Below, piece after piece: positions 32,868 through 44,651 of a stretch of DNA of 60,000 bases. A program made the translations under genes and the position numbers. The stretch is from Nymphaea colorata (lineage: Eukaryota > Streptophyta > Magnoliopsida > Nymphaeales > Nymphaeaceae). A model generated the notes under the pieces. It was not told the DNA's origin. It saw only the letters and a list, made by a program, of their open reading frames with translations, and did no database searches. Positions within the stretch are counted from its first letter, which is position 1; every line of letters starts with the position of its first letter. Location of the stretch: contig NC_045139.1 in assembly GCF_008831285.2 (NCBI RefSeq), positions 23,170,412 through 23,230,411 on the forward strand. The letters run 5' to 3'.

Positions 32868-33013
32868 ACCCTTGCTTTAGCTGGTGAAACCAATGCTCTC
32901 TTGAAGGATAGTGACGCATATCCTTCTTGGTTGTGAAATCCTTCCACCGGTTCTACCACTAAGGCATCTTCAGGCTCCACATCCACTTCAAACTTACTGC
33001 GTGCTTCCTTCAA
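32868..33013 (-). pseudogene. Unidentified exon-like fragment (minus)
   Basis: The minus frame reads EARSKFEVDVEPEDALVVEP, EGFHNQEGYASLSFKRALV and SPAKARVTCK, followed by a GTGTGTTTTT donor-like site. Composition and a plausible exon end argue for a real coding remnant. I do not recognise the family. It lies just downstream of the U-box exon on the same strand. Confidence 0.35.
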
Positions 33014-33106
33014 TCAGCAAGAACGAGACCAACTTATACATGAAATCAATAGTCAAATTATCATGCTTGGCAAAAATAAAATGGAATGCCGTGTTTATGG
33101 GCCAAC

Positions 33107-33536
33107 CTATTCTGGACCAAGAATATAAAATAAACATGGATGTTCAGATTTTTCTTGCCATTGTTCTGTGGTGGTCGTCAGTGCTAGGTTTGTGCTTAGA
33201 CTTGTCTTGGTTATTTTTGTCCCTGTGGATGGACATGTAACTCCCTCTCCTTTTTCATCACATTTACTGAACCACTCTTCAATGGCTTTTCTTTCGTACG
33301 TTTGGCCACTCTCATTTGTGACTGGATCTTCCATGATCTTTTTTGTCAAAGGGAAGAAGAATGTTTCATAGAGAGGATCCATCTATTCTACTATTCTTGG
33401 TAATGACTGTGAACGTATCCTACTACTTCTGTTCTTTTCTTGATCACCAAAACTCATATTTCTAGCATACTCAATCAGACGCGATGTGCTGTAGTTGTGA
33501 CCTTTTGAGGGAGAGGATTGACTTTTGTAGGCTGTT
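33107..33536 (-). pseudogene. PUB43/44-type U-box exon, copy 3
   Basis: The minus strand after an AG acceptor at 33537-33539 reads RLIEYARNMSFGDQEKNRSS and RSQSLPRIVE, then a TAG, then MDPLYETFFFPLTKKIMEDP, SGQTYERKAIEEWFSKC and LALTTTTEQW. This is a U-box, the RING-like fold that binds E2 enzymes. The motif usually written FxCPLT is FFFPLT here (Cys to Phe). The TAG at 33383-33385 sits where plant homologues are expected to read through. The exon lies downstream of the ARM exons of this copy, opposite to the normal U-box then ARM order. Confidence 0.82.
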
Positions 33537-33822
33537 CTGCAGAAAATTTTGGGCAGAAAATGTGGCAAATTTTTGGTCTTCACACTTTTCTTCCTGCTGA
33601 CAGGACACAGAAGTACATGGTACATGATACATGATACATGCATACCTACATATAGTACATATACATATGTGTGTGTATTATACATACATACATGTTTCAG
33701 TCACTTCTGGTGATTGCGTATCCCTGTGTGTATATGCAAATGACACTGTAGAGTAGTTTAGAAAACACAGGTGCAGTCAAGTGATTAGGATGCAATGCAG
33801 TCTGCAGATATCAAGTGCATAC

Positions 33823-34095
33823 CTTCAATCAGGTTGCTGAGAAGAGGTTCCAAAAGTCCATTTTTTGCCATGATCTTGATATTTTTTGGACACTTCACCA
33901 AGTTGTTTAGGGTCAGGTTTGCTTTTTCAGCTACCATTGAATCAGAATGGCACCAGGCCTGGAGTCAATTTTCTCACATAAAGATAAATTGTTCTTTGAT
34001 AACTCTAGCAACAATGACATTGCTGAAAGCTGTTCCCGTGGACTTGACATGAGTCTTACTGCTAATGGGATTGCATGTGTTTGAGAAATCAATTC
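33823..34095 (-). pseudogene. PUB43/44-type ARM-repeat exon, copy 3, 31-bp deletion
   Basis: The minus-strand exon has the same acceptor and donor as copies 1 and 2 and begins ELISQTHAIPLAVRLMSSPR. After SRPGAIL a 31-bp gap relative to the other copies shifts the frame into a stop. The rest (up to NLIEG) is legible in another frame. Length is 273 bp against 304. Confidence 0.82.
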
Positions 34096-34202
34096 CTGCA
34101 ACATGAAGAAAGTTATTGTGAGCAAGCAAAAATGTTAGCAAGCATTACAACTTTCAACAATTGAAGATGAAAAGTTTCCAACAAAGAGCTTAGTAAGATC
34201 AG

Positions 34203-34325
34203 ACCTTTTCTTCGTCTTCCTTTGCTAGTAACCGTAATGTCCCCAGTGCCTCAAGTAAAGGTTATGTGGAAGAATTTCCAAGTTCTTGAAAGATTTCATT
34301 GGGAAGCTGGGAACAGTGATGTAGT
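34203..34325 (-). pseudogene. PUB43/44-type exon preceding the ARM exon, copy 3
   Basis: The minus frame reads QLPNEIFQELGNSST, a TAA, then PLLEALGTLRLLAKEDEEKV ending at a GTAAG donor. EALGTLRLLAKEDEE is a typical ARM helix of this protein family. The 107-base intron to the next exon is shared in part with copies 1 and 2. Confidence 0.7.
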
Positions 34326-34832
34326 CTGACGTAGGCACTACCATGTCAAATTTTCAACTGTGTTTCTTCCTAAATGGGCCTGAAAGCAAACACAGTTGTT
34401 AAATATCCACAAAATCTTCAGTTTTTTTCTTCCCCTTTTTGAATCAAAAAGAGAATGTGGGTTTTGTTTGTTATATGGTCAAATAAGTGGAACACAACTT
34501 TGTTTTGAACAGAAACTTTGTTAACTCGTTAAACTGTCAGTTATATAGAACAAATTTTATGGCATTATCTCTCTTCTGTCTGTTGAACCTGAGCTTTCTC
34601 TATGAAACAGTAATAATAGTAGTAATAAAAATAACAATGAAAATAACAGTTGTCGGATATCCACCACTCCTTGGGAACAATAATTACAAGGCCATCTCTC
34701 ATCGAGCAGCTAGACGTTTCCCCACCCAAAAAGAAAAAAAAAAGAAGCTCATATAGACGTTAAAGCAACATTAAATCCCTTTCGTAAAATGGCTTTCATC
34801 AAGCATATAAAGCAGAGACAAACACAAAGTCC

Positions 34833-35070
34833 TTACACAACTGAGTTGACGAACAGATCCTTCAGATCACTTTTTAGTTCCTGGTTGGTGTTGTCAAGGT
34901 CAAAAAAAGCCAGCAAGGTGAGAAATGGTTACTGCTGATGAATAGACTGCTTCAACTTAATGCTTTAAAGTTGCCACACAGTTCAAATTCTTAACCCGTG
35001 CAACTGTCTCCTCAAACATAGAAGGATCAGCGCCCTTGTCGTTCTGAATTTTCCTCCTCGCTGTAGACAT
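34833..35070 (-). pseudogene. Ribosomal protein eS7 (RPS7) fragment, two exons
   Basis: Exon 1 (35070-34996) reads MSTARRKIQNDKGADPSMFE then ETVAR, the N-terminus of cytosolic 40S protein eS7. Exon 2 (34910-34833) reads [20 protein letters not shown] then NSVV and a stop. The AG acceptor before exon 2 is lost (reads CTGG). An intron-length gap of 85 bases remains, so this is not a processed retrocopy. The remaining two thirds of the protein is missing. Confidence 0.85.
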
Positions 35071-35352
35071 TCTGCTGCAATTAACCATTCAATTCAGAAC
35101 ATTGGGACTGGAGGCTAAACATAAAAACCGAAGATAAGGAAATCCTTAAAAAATCCTTAAATTTTTCAAGATAAAAGTCACTTCAAATTCAATTGGGAAC
35201 ACCAATGTGTTCTACTTCTCCAATGCTAAAAGTAAAAAACAAAATCCACTGCAAGGCACCAAAAGCCAATAGGTCTTCATATTTTTCAGCATTCCATTCA
35301 AATGGCATGGGATGTGAAATAATTTGTAAAACAAGATGAAACCCAACCCATG

Positions 35353-35357
35353 CAACA
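35353..35357. repeat. Target-site duplication CAACA, left (imperfect)
   Basis: CAACA precedes the left LTR and CAACC (40548-40552) follows the right LTR: four of five match. Confidence 0.65.
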
Positions 35358-35607
35358 TGTTCAAGCATGTAAAGATGGGTCTTGGGACCGGGTCTGCGTC
35401 CAGACCCGATCCAGCTTGTAGCCCTTGTTGGGCCTTAAAGACTTGTAACCCTAATTTTTTAGTGTGAATGAAGTTTTAAGAGAGAGAGTGTCTGGCGGCT
35501 AGTGTGCACCAAACCTCCTCACCGAGGTTTTTTCTCCCTCTCATTGAGGGTTTTCCACGTTACATCCATGTTTGATCTTTATTTCTCGTGTTTCTACTGT
35601 TTCAACA
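35358..35607 (+). repeat. 5' LTR of copia C
   Basis: The 250-bp direct repeat is shared with 40310-40547. It contains GTTGGGCCTTAAAG, which is missing from the 3' LTR but present in the fragment at 52502. Confidence 0.93.
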
Positions 35608-35620
35608 TGGTATCAGAACC
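35608..35620 (+). other. Primer-binding site of copia C
   Basis: TGGTATCAGAACC directly follows the LTR and matches the initiator tRNA-Met site with a change near its end. Confidence 0.88.
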
Positions 35621-36283
35621 ATGAATAACTGGTTCGTTTTTGCTTATGTTGTGTTCGTGTTGGAGGAGGACTCGTGCCTAACACTATTCATTGCCTGATA
35701 CTGTTCACTACCCGATGCACCTGACCCTCTGCTTGGTATCAACGCCCAAGCCCAACGTCGCCCGATGGGTCCCTTCTGCGCCATCAACTACGTGTTTCTG
35801 CCGCCGTGAAGTTCCAGCGTCACCCCCTGCATCGTCTAGCGAGCTGGTTCAGCCCTAGTTTTGTTGTCGTGGGTTCCTGCCTTCATTGCCAGAACGCCTG
35901 CTGCCTTCATCGCCAGACCTTGGCGATGCTCGTAGTATTTCTCTGCAGCTGATTGTCGTCCTGTTTTTGTTGTTGCAGCCTGCCGCTGCCTTCATCACTG
36001 ATTGTCGTCCTGCCTTCATCGCCAGTCCTGCTCTCGCCGCTCCTCTGCTGCTGCTCCGGTGCCGCTTGTGTCCAGCCTTGTTGTCGCCGGTGTCCCGTCT
36101 GCCGCCAGTGTCTTGTGCTGCCACCGGTGCCTTTGTTGCCGCCGGTATTCCTTGCTATCGCCGGTGCCCTCTGTTGAGTGCTGTCGTTGGTGCCCTTGCT
36201 GCTGCCAGTATTCCTTGTTGTCACTGGTGCCCTCTGTTGACGCCGGTGCTTTCGTTTTTCTTGCTGTCGATTGGTTCGTGATC
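35621..36283 (+). other. Untranslated leader of copia C with GC-rich repeats
   Basis: This is a GC-rich leader built of degenerate TTGCCGCCGGTG and GGTGCCCTCTGTTGA words (for example 36160-36176 and 36220-36243). Open frames here are by-products of the repeats. The inverted copy at 56086-56390 shares them. Confidence 0.75.
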
Positions 36284-39200
36284 ATGGAAGTGTCTTCCTC
36301 TTCGACCGTCAACACTGATAAGACTGAAATCGGGGCTTATAAAACTAAGAGTGTTCCGGTTCAGGTCACTACCATTCGTCTTACCAAGGAAAACTATCTT
36401 AAGTTGTCTGCCGCCATCACTATGGGTATAGCTGGTCGAGACCGTATTGCCTATGTGAATGGGAGTAAGGTTGAACCTGCTGCAAATAGTATAGCTTGGG
36501 ATACTTGGTTTCTTGAGGACAACCAAGTAAAAACGTGGATTGTAAATTTGGTGTCATCTTGTATTCAATCTCCCATTCTTCTTAAGAAGACTGCGAGGGA
36601 TATGTGGATTATTTTGGAACAAATGTATCGCCAGAAGAAGAGGAAGGTTCGTGTGTATCAACTGATGAAGGATGTGTATGCTCTAAGGCAAGGGGATCTC
36701 TCGGTCGTAGATTTCTATGCAACACTAAAATCCAAATGGGAGGATCTTGACTACCATTCAAATGATACTTGGAACTATCGTCAAGACTAGATGCATTATG
36801 TGGCCAAAGAGTGGGAGAATAGGATATTCCTATTATTAGCTGGACTAAACAATGAATTCGAAAATATAAGGAGTCAAATTCTTAATTCCGAAGAATCATT
36901 CAGTATTGAAGATGTTTACTCCCCTGTTGAAGCTGAAGAACAAAGAAGGCTAGTTACCACTGGAGGAAAGAGGGATCACATATCATATAATGAGATGTCT
37001 GCACTTGTTAGTCGTGGTCCTCGAGGTGCTCCCAAACCTCTTCATAGATGCACTCACTGCAAGAAGACTGGACATACTATGGATTTCTGTTGGGATCTTC
37101 ATCCAGAAAAAAGGGTAACAGGTGGAGGTCTTCTAGTGAGAAGACGCCTATGTCGGAGGATACCAAATCTAGTGGAGGCAAGGCCTCTATATCTGCTGAA
37201 CAGATTCGTGAACTTCGGGCTTATTTAAGTCAGATTGATGTCAATCAGGTCGAGACATCAGATGATACGAAGGCTAACCATGCTCTTGCTGCTTCAGGAG
37301 ATAAAGGTAACTCTTGTGTGGGAGAATGGATTGTTGACAGTGGTGCTACTCACCATATGACGGGTAACCCTAAGTTGTTTCATGAGTATAAGTTGTCATC
37401 TGGAAAGGCACGTGTCTCTCTTGCAGATGGTTCCTCCTCCTTTGTGGCAGGAGAAGAGAGTCTGTCCTTGTTGAACAAATTTCATATGCAAGGAGTATTA
37501 CATGTTCCTCAACTTCCCTTAAATCTCTTGTCAGTTAGTAAACTTACTAAAGAGTTGAATTGTGAACTCATTTTTTCTGCAAATCGTTATGTTTTGTAGG
37601 ACTTGGTGATAGGGAAGAGGATTGGGATTGGTTTGGCATCTGAAGGCTTATACCGACTTCCCATTCGCATGGCCACAACTCTTATGACAACGATCAGTAG
37701 GACAGAAAAGAGAAAAGAAGATTGTCTTCAGTCTTTTTTGTATTGGCATGAATGCCTTGGGCACATACCTTTTGAGATTTTAAAACGGATGTTCCCCGAA
37801 TTGTGTTTCAGTTTGAACTTATCTATGATTTCTTGTGATGTATGTCAGTTTGTCAAACATGTTAGGCCTTTGTACCCTATTTCTACTAGTTGTGTTAATG
37901 AAGTGTTTTCTTTGATTCCTTCTGATGTGTGGGGGCCTTCGAAAATTCATACTCGTCAAGGTTTTCAATATTTATTAACCTTTATTGATGACTTCTCCAG
38001 AACCACCTTTGTATACTTGTTAAAAGACCGTAGTGAGTTGTCTCATGTCATAGAGACCTTCATTATACTGGTGAAAACTCAATATGGTGGAACTGTTAAG
38101 ACTTTCCGATCTGATAATGCACGTGAGTTTATGTGTCAATCAGTTGAGGATTTCTTTCAAAAAATGGGAATTGTTCATGAGACGTCTTGCAGTTATACCA
38201 CTCTACAAAATGGGGTGGCTGAGAGGAAAAATCGTCAGTTACTTAATGTCACTAGGGCCCTCTTGTTTTAGAGAAATCTTCCCAAACTCTATTGGGGTGA
38301 TGTTGTTCTCACTAGTGTGTATCTGATCAATCGCATGCCTAGTCGTGTGTTGAATGGACGGACTCTCCATTCTTTACTTTCGGGAAGTCGTCAACCTTTT
38401 ATCCTCCTCCCTCGAGTCTTTGGCTGTGTGTGTTTTATTCATGATCACAGTCCTCATGTTAAGAAACTTGATCCACGGTCCATTAAGGGTGTTCTTGTTG
38501 GGTATTCTCCTACTCAGAAAGGGTACAGATGCCTTGATCCTACTACTAATCGAGTTTATGTTACAAATGATGTTACATTTTTGGAACATGCCTCTTACTT
38601 CTGTGAGAATCCTCTTCAGGAGGATAAGTCTGTGTCTAGGAAAGAGTATGCTCAGAGTCAGGAGGTTCAATTTACAGATTTTTTGGATAACAAACAAGAA
38701 GAACCTCTCACAGTTGTTGGTGAGCATGAGAGGGAGGAAGGGTATTCAAAACCTCTCACAGTTGTTGATCAGCATGAGAGGGAGGAAGGGTGTTCCACCG
38801 GGACTCAGAGAAAAGGCCATCACTTGTTTGGAAAGGTCTACTCTAGACGAGGTGCTCGTACAGATGAAGTGATTGGTGGTCCGAAGTCTACTTCTAATCC
38901 CAAGTGGGTCTACACCATCAAATACAAACCAGATGGAAGTGTTGAGAGATACCAAGCTCGTCTTGTGGCCAAGGGGTTTAGTCAGAAATATGAGATTGAT
39001 TACTTGGAGACCGTAGCTCCAGTTGCGAAAATGAAGACAGTTAGAGTTGTTATTTCCCTAGCTGTGATGAAGGAGTGGAGGATGTACCAACTGGATGTTA
39101 AGAATGCATTTCTCAATGGCGATCTCAAAGAGGAGGTGTATATGCGTATGCCCCCAGGATATGAAGAACCAGAAAAATGTTGTAAACTAAAAAAGGCTTT

Positions 39201-40300
39201 ATATGGCCTCAAGCAATCGCCCAGAGCATGGTTCAAACGAGTCAGACGAGTAATTCAACATTATGGATACAATCAAGGGAATGGAGACCATACTCTGTTT
39301 GTGAAGAGGAAAGAAGGGAAAGTCACTCTATTACTTGTTTATGTGAATGACATGATTGTTACAGGTGATGATGAGGATGAGATTACAAAGCTAAAAGTGT
39401 TACTGGTTGTCGAATTTGATATCAAGGATCTTGGTAAACCGAGGTACTTTCTTGGTATTGAGATTGCTAGGTCCAATACCAACCTTGTAATAAATCAATG
39501 GAAATACACACTAGATCAATTGGAGGAGACCGGTAAGTTGGGGTGTAGACCAGCTTCTACTCCTCTTGATGTTGGGCACAAGTTGAGCCTTAAAGATGTG
39601 GAATTGCTCTCTGAAGAAGACAGAGGAAGATATCAACATCTTGTTGGGAAGTTGATTTATCTTACCCTCACTCTACTAGATATCACTTTTGTTTTGAATG
39701 TGCTGAGTCAATTCATGCATGCCCCTACTAACGCACACTTGAAGGCTGTGGACAGAATATTGTGCTACTTGAAGAGGAATCCTGGCAATGGGCTTTTATA
39801 TGTGAAACAAGAGCCTGTTGAGATCGAAGGGTATTCCGATGTTGACTGGGCAGGTTGTCCTGATACTAGAAGGTTTACCTCAGGGTACTGTGTCTACTTG
39901 GAAGGAAACCTTGTTATCTGGATAAGCAAGAGGCAAGCTGTGTGTTCTCGATCTAGTGCAGAGGCTGAGTATAGAGCTATTTCTATAGGAGTGTCAGAGT
40001 TACTATGACTGAAAATATTGCTAGCTGATATTGGGATAGAAATTGGAGGACCAATGAAGACGTACTGTGACAATAAGTTCGCAATCAACCTAGCCAATAA
40101 CTTTGTACTACATGACAGAACAAAGTATGTTGAGATTGATCGTTACTTTATCCGTGAAAAGATTGATGCTAAAGAGTTAATCTTACCTTACATGAAGTCT
40201 GACGACTAAACCACTGATGTTTTGACTAAAGCTCTATCTTCAACCTCTTTTGAGAGAAATGTATCCAAGTTGGGCATGTTTGATATGTATGCCCAACTTG
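36284..40300 (+). pseudogene. copia C gag-pol polyprotein, YVDD changed to YVND
   Basis: Gag starts at 36284 (MEVSSSSTVNTDKTEIGAYK), with LTKENYLKLSAAITMGIAGR and a stop at 36788. It continues to an intact CCHC knuckle at about 37050 (CTHCKKTGHTMDFC). Protease (about 37325) reads EWIVDSGATHHMTGN. Integrase (about 37740-38270) reads FIDDFSRTTFVYLL, FRSDNAREF and NGVAERKNRQLLN, with a stop at 38269. From 38317 one frame runs 563 codons through the integrase end, RT and most of RNase H. RT motifs KWVYTIKYKPDGSVERYQ and ALYGLKQSPRAWF are intact, but the catalytic box reads YVND. The segment normally found between the integrase end and KWVYTIK (around the AMxEEM region) is missing. A 48-bp tandem duplication lies at 38700-38795. 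A TGA at 40006 and a TAA at 40207 interrupt RNase H. Confidence 0.92.
38698..38795. repeat. 48-bp tandem duplication in copia C pol
   Basis: AACCTCTCACAGTTGTTG followed by AGCATGAGAGGGAGGAAGGG occurs twice in succession. At protein level PLTVV-HEREEG is repeated. The frame is kept. Confidence 0.88.
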
Positions 40301-40309
40301 AGGGGGGAG

Positions 40310-40547
40310 TGTTGAAGCATATAAATATGGGTCTTGGGACCAGGTCTGGGTCCAGACCCGATCCAGCTTGTAGCCCTTGTACTTGTAACCCTAATTTCTG
40401 AGTGTGAATGAAGTTTTAAGAGAGAGCGTATCTGGCGGCTCGTGTGCACCAGACCTCCTCATCGTGGTTTTTTCTTCCTCTCGTTGAGGGTTTTCTACGT
40501 TACATCCATGTTCGATCTTTATTTCTCGTGTTTCTATTGTTACAACA
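40310..40547 (+). repeat. 3' LTR of copia C
   Basis: The 238-bp repeat lacks about 12 bp within the CTTGTTGGGCC region relative to the 5' LTR. Confidence 0.93.
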
Positions 40548-40552
40548 CAACC

Positions 40553-41510
40553 AATTCAAGTGCGACTCTAATTGCACATGTTTACTTATGTAAGAGTTAG
40601 TGCCCAATCACAAGGTTGAGTGTTCAATACTAGTCTACAATGACCAATAATACAAGAAACACTTGTTTGTAAAAAAATTTATTTATAAGGGTGTCATCCA
40701 AATGCTCTCTATGTGTTTGGGCTTGGGAAATGTAGCATATGATGGAACCCTTGATGTGACCATCAAAAATTGACATTGGTTTTCTATCCTACTATTCTCT
40801 GTACCCATTTACATTTTCTTATTTTGCAGAAAATTCATCAGAAAGTAGTGCCCACTTAGCAACACATGTTGATGTCAGAAACATGCGTGAGTGAAATATA
40901 TAATGTGACCATAAAAAATTGACATTGTTTTCATTTATATTACTTTCCCCCAATTTTTAGTTTTTCAAAATTTTCAAATATTTTTAGAGTATTTTTTTCA
41001 TTTTTTTCCCAATTTTTTCAAGATCGATGTATTATACCCGAGAAAAAACCACCGTTTAAAACTCCGAAACGTTATTTGTGACTATGTTTGAAACCAAGTA
41101 ACTAACAAAAGAGAAATTAACAAATAATATATGGTATTTCATCTATTTAAGACAAAAATCAGAACTTTTATTCTTCCTTGTACAAGACAAAGTCCATAAG
41201 AAACATGACATACCATCACTTTGCAAAAGCAAGGGATTGCTGGAACCAAACAACAAATTCAAAACACTTTTAGGAGATGCATACTACATTGTCTGCATAG
41301 AAACCATCAATTGTCATGCATCTCACATATAAAACAATATTACAAAACAAAACTATGGATCTAAACAAAGAAATATTCTTAGTGCACATGTTAGTCGCAT
41401 GATTTGATCTTGCAAAGCTCGGTATATTACTTTTAGCCTGCAGATAACAATGGAGATTAAATCACACACTCCACGTTGTGAAAGCTCAGCTTCCACCTTA
41501 AATAGTATAT
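40553..41510. other. Noncoding DNA, nothing recognised
   Basis: AT-rich. The phrase GTGACCATCAAAAATTGACATTG recurs with change at about 40758 and 40908, a small diverged direct repeat. No gene was seen. Confidence 0.5.
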
Positions 41511-42275
41511 TATATGACATATATGTTATATAGTATATTATTATAACGCATATGTTACAACATATACGTTATAACATATATGTTATATGCTATAACTTAT
41601 TACAACATATACGTTATAACATATATGTTATATGCTATAACTTATAACGGACAATTATATACACTTATAAGTACGTTCTATTATATTCTTGGGCGTTGTA
41701 CATATGCATATATCATATGTTATACTCTATACATAACATATAATATTACATATAATTAGATGTCATAACGTATAATATATATAATACGTGTACATATAAT
41801 ACACTGTATACTATAATGTTTATATAGTATATGTAATATAATTGCTATATACTATAAGTGTACATGTAACATTTATATATGTAGAGTTATAATATATAAC
41901 ATATTTTTTATGTTATATATATAATATATGTGCACATATAATATATATGATATATATAGTGTATATATACATATGTACACTATATATATAACATGTGTGC
42001 GCATATATTATACGTGTGGTGTACATATAATACATATACTATACACATATAATATATGCACATGTATATTATATATGTACATATACGTATATGTATCAAC
42101 ATATTATATGTGCAGTATTATATATGTGTACAATGTTACTATGTATATATTATATGTATATAATACATTGCATGTTATATATATAACATATGGAACTTCT
42201 ATACACATATATATGTGCACTCCACGTATAACATTATACATATACACTATATATAATTCATATAGTCCGTTTTAC

Positions 42276-42364
<89 letters not shown>

Positions 42365-42708
42365 ATATTATGCATTATATATGTAACACTACAACGTATT
42401 ATACATACATACATTTCAGCGTATTATATATATCGTGTAAAAAACATATGTACATGTTATACTTAATATGTATATATACACATACGTTAATATATACACA
42501 TACATCATATGTATGTACATATATTTGTAAATGTATATAATTATGATATAACGCGTTATATCTATTACATATAATAAATATATTATATGTACATGTGTGT
42601 ATGCATACAAGTGTATATATAATATATTGTATATATAATATACATCCGTATATAACATAATACTACAGTATGCAACTATATACATATGATATATGCATAG
42701 TATAATGG

Positions 42709-42741
<33 letters not shown>

Positions 42742-42790
42742 AACATAACATATTACATATACTACACGTTATATAACATATTATATATAT
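41510..42790. repeat. AT-rich palindromic block with 45-bp tandem unit and (AT)n(GT)n
   Basis: About 1.3 kb is made of TATAACATATATGTTATA-like palindromes. A 45-bp unit starting ACAACATATACGTTATAACA is tandemly repeated at 41557-41601 and 41602-41645. A compound microsatellite lies at 42279-42361: (AT)n then about 55 bases of (GT)n. A smaller one lies at 42708-42740. Confidence 0.85.
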
Positions 42791-42799
42791 AACAACATA

Positions 42800-43234
42800 T
42801 GTCTCCCTCTCTCTCTCTCTCCAACTACGACTACCAAAAGTACCATAAAAGAAATAGCAGACCCAGTATTTTCTCTAGTTTGCAGATATTCATGTCTCAT
42901 AATTTGCAAGATGAACTTCCCTACAAATTTTTTGTGGCAAAAAGATAATGGATTATGCAACTCGGCATCCTTGTAAGGTTGTTACAAACATATTATAGTA
43001 GCGAGTATCATAGTTTTACGTAGATACATGGTTCCTGCCCAAAGTACTCTTTTTCAGCTAACGATAGATTTATATATGTTCTATGTAGCATACATGTGAC
43101 AACACACCATGTGTCATAAATTTTGTCCACTCTGAACACTCGGAGATACACATAAATAGACACATAGTATATAGAAACATGAAGACCAGATTTTAATTTC
43201 AAGTGGAAAACTAAAAAATTCCATATGAATACTA
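42800..43234. other. Noncoding DNA, nothing recognised
   Basis: A short (CT)n lies at 42801-42820. No gene or element was recognised. Confidence 0.5.
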
Positions 43235-43495
43235 GGGCTGAACACGAGCCGAGTCCGAGCTCGGTCAGCTCGAACTCGACTCGACTAATTAAGACACAAG
43301 CTCGACTCGGCTCGAGCTCGAATATAGCTCGACTATCCTGACTTGAACTCGACTCGATAGTCACTTGTCGAGCTCGAGCTCGACTCGATTAAGCTCGATA
43401 AGCTCGTTTACAGTCATTCATACTTGTTTAGCTCAAGCTCGACCGTGAGCTCGACTAAGGCTCGAATACGTGAGCTCGATTAACGCTCGAATAAT
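43235..43495. repeat. Dispersed GAGCTCGA-rich element, copy 2
   Basis: It starts TAGGGCTGAACACGAGCCGA and continues as overlapping GAGCTCGA, ACTCGACTCG and GCTCGAATA words. Inverted relative to copy 1, whose end is the complement of this start. The right boundary is unclear. Confidence 0.6.
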
Positions 43496-43499
43496 TAGT

Positions 43500-44640
43500 G
43501 TAAATATAACCTATCAGCAGCCAAAATATTTAAATCATTTATCCAATAAATTCAAATTTCAATGCTCATTTTCCTAGCTACGATTATTGAACGTTCTATA
43601 ATTTTTACTTCAAGAGGGTTAAGAAGCATACACTCCTCAAGCTTCAACTGACAACACAATAAAAAAGCAAAGACACTCCTCAAACAACACAAGAAATACT
43701 GAAAATTTCAAGTACCAACATACTACTATTAACCAACATTTCCCCTCTAAACAAATAACACTGTTCTCCAGCACGTCTTAAACCACTATTAACCTCGTCT
43801 CTGAACTTCTCAACCAACCATACAAAGAAAGGTGTTAATGTCACTAAATAAACTAGACAAGATGCCAACTGGCCCAACCAGTACAACAACCAAAGACTAC
43901 CATGCTTTGTAGTTTTATGGGTTGAAGACTGCGGAGGGACAGGTCCTCATAGACCTCTACTTGCCATACCGTTAGTATCATGATTTCTGGTCACCGAGAC
44001 TGCCATCTCAAGCCAGCACAGTACTCAATGCTTAAAAAACTGCTGCCAACGCCGCTGCCTCTGTCAAAAAGGTATACAAGGGCACTGCTCCTACAAATCA
44101 TTCATGTTCATGATGTGCCTCACTCTCCATCTCATCTGCATCCTCAAATCGCCGGTCATCAATCTGAAACTGCAACAAATAGATTTTACGAACCATCATC
44201 CATGTGGAGCTGGTGAAAGCCTCAACCACAGTAAACCAAGACAGATTAATAAGCAAAAGGGGGGGAATCACGTTACGCAGGGTATTCTTTTATTTCATAA
44301 TCATATCAACTGGTAAGTTTGATAGCTTTCTTTAAAATCTCCAAGCAACTTAGCAACTTTTATTTCATAATCATATCAACTGGTAAGTTTGATAGCTTTC
44401 TTTAAAATCTCCAAGCAACTTAGCAAGTTTTACCTCCACAGCACGTCAATGGAATACAATGTTGGTACTCAAATCAGTTTCTACCTGTCATATAGTATGC
44501 CCATGATATTGCTTCTAATGGGCCGTAAGTGGGGCCGTAATATAGCTTTTAATGAGATGGAAGGTATTAAAGAAAATAGCTCATCGACCTTTTGATGGCC
44601 TGATCAGCTAATAAGGGCGAGAAGGAGAGGAGGATTGATT
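43500..44640. other. Mostly noncoding DNA containing a perfect 70-bp tandem repeat
   Basis: No gene was recognised. A Ser/His-rich open stretch around 43980-44216 is probably chance. The tandem repeat is listed separately. Confidence 0.45.
44287..44426. repeat. Perfect 70-bp direct tandem duplication
   Basis: The unit starting CTTTTATTTCATAATCATAT and ending CTTAGCAA occurs at 44287-44356 and 44357-44426 with at most the last base differing. It is likely recent. Confidence 0.93.
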
Positions 44641-44651
44641 GATCTTGCCTG

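Larger units (their letters stand above)
35358..40547 (+). mobile_element. Ty1/copia LTR retrotransposon C
   Basis: The 5190-bp element has LTRs at 35358-35607 (250 bp) and 40310-40547 (238 bp). Both begin TGTT-AAGCAT and end TT-CAACA or TTACAACA. A tRNA-iMet primer site follows the left LTR (TGGTATCAGAACC), and a GGGGGGAG purine tract precedes the right. All domains are present but mutated. The LTRs differ by about 12 bp of deletion plus several substitutions. Related fragments lie at 52502-53039 and 56086-56390. Confidence 0.94.

Noticed and set aside
35886-36281. Cys/Ala-rich ORFs on both strands upstream of copia C gag
   Set aside because: They arise from GC-rich leader repeats between the primer site and the gag start.
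43680-43889. Minus-strand ORF with a hydrophobic stretch
   Set aside because: No family signature and no supporting context.
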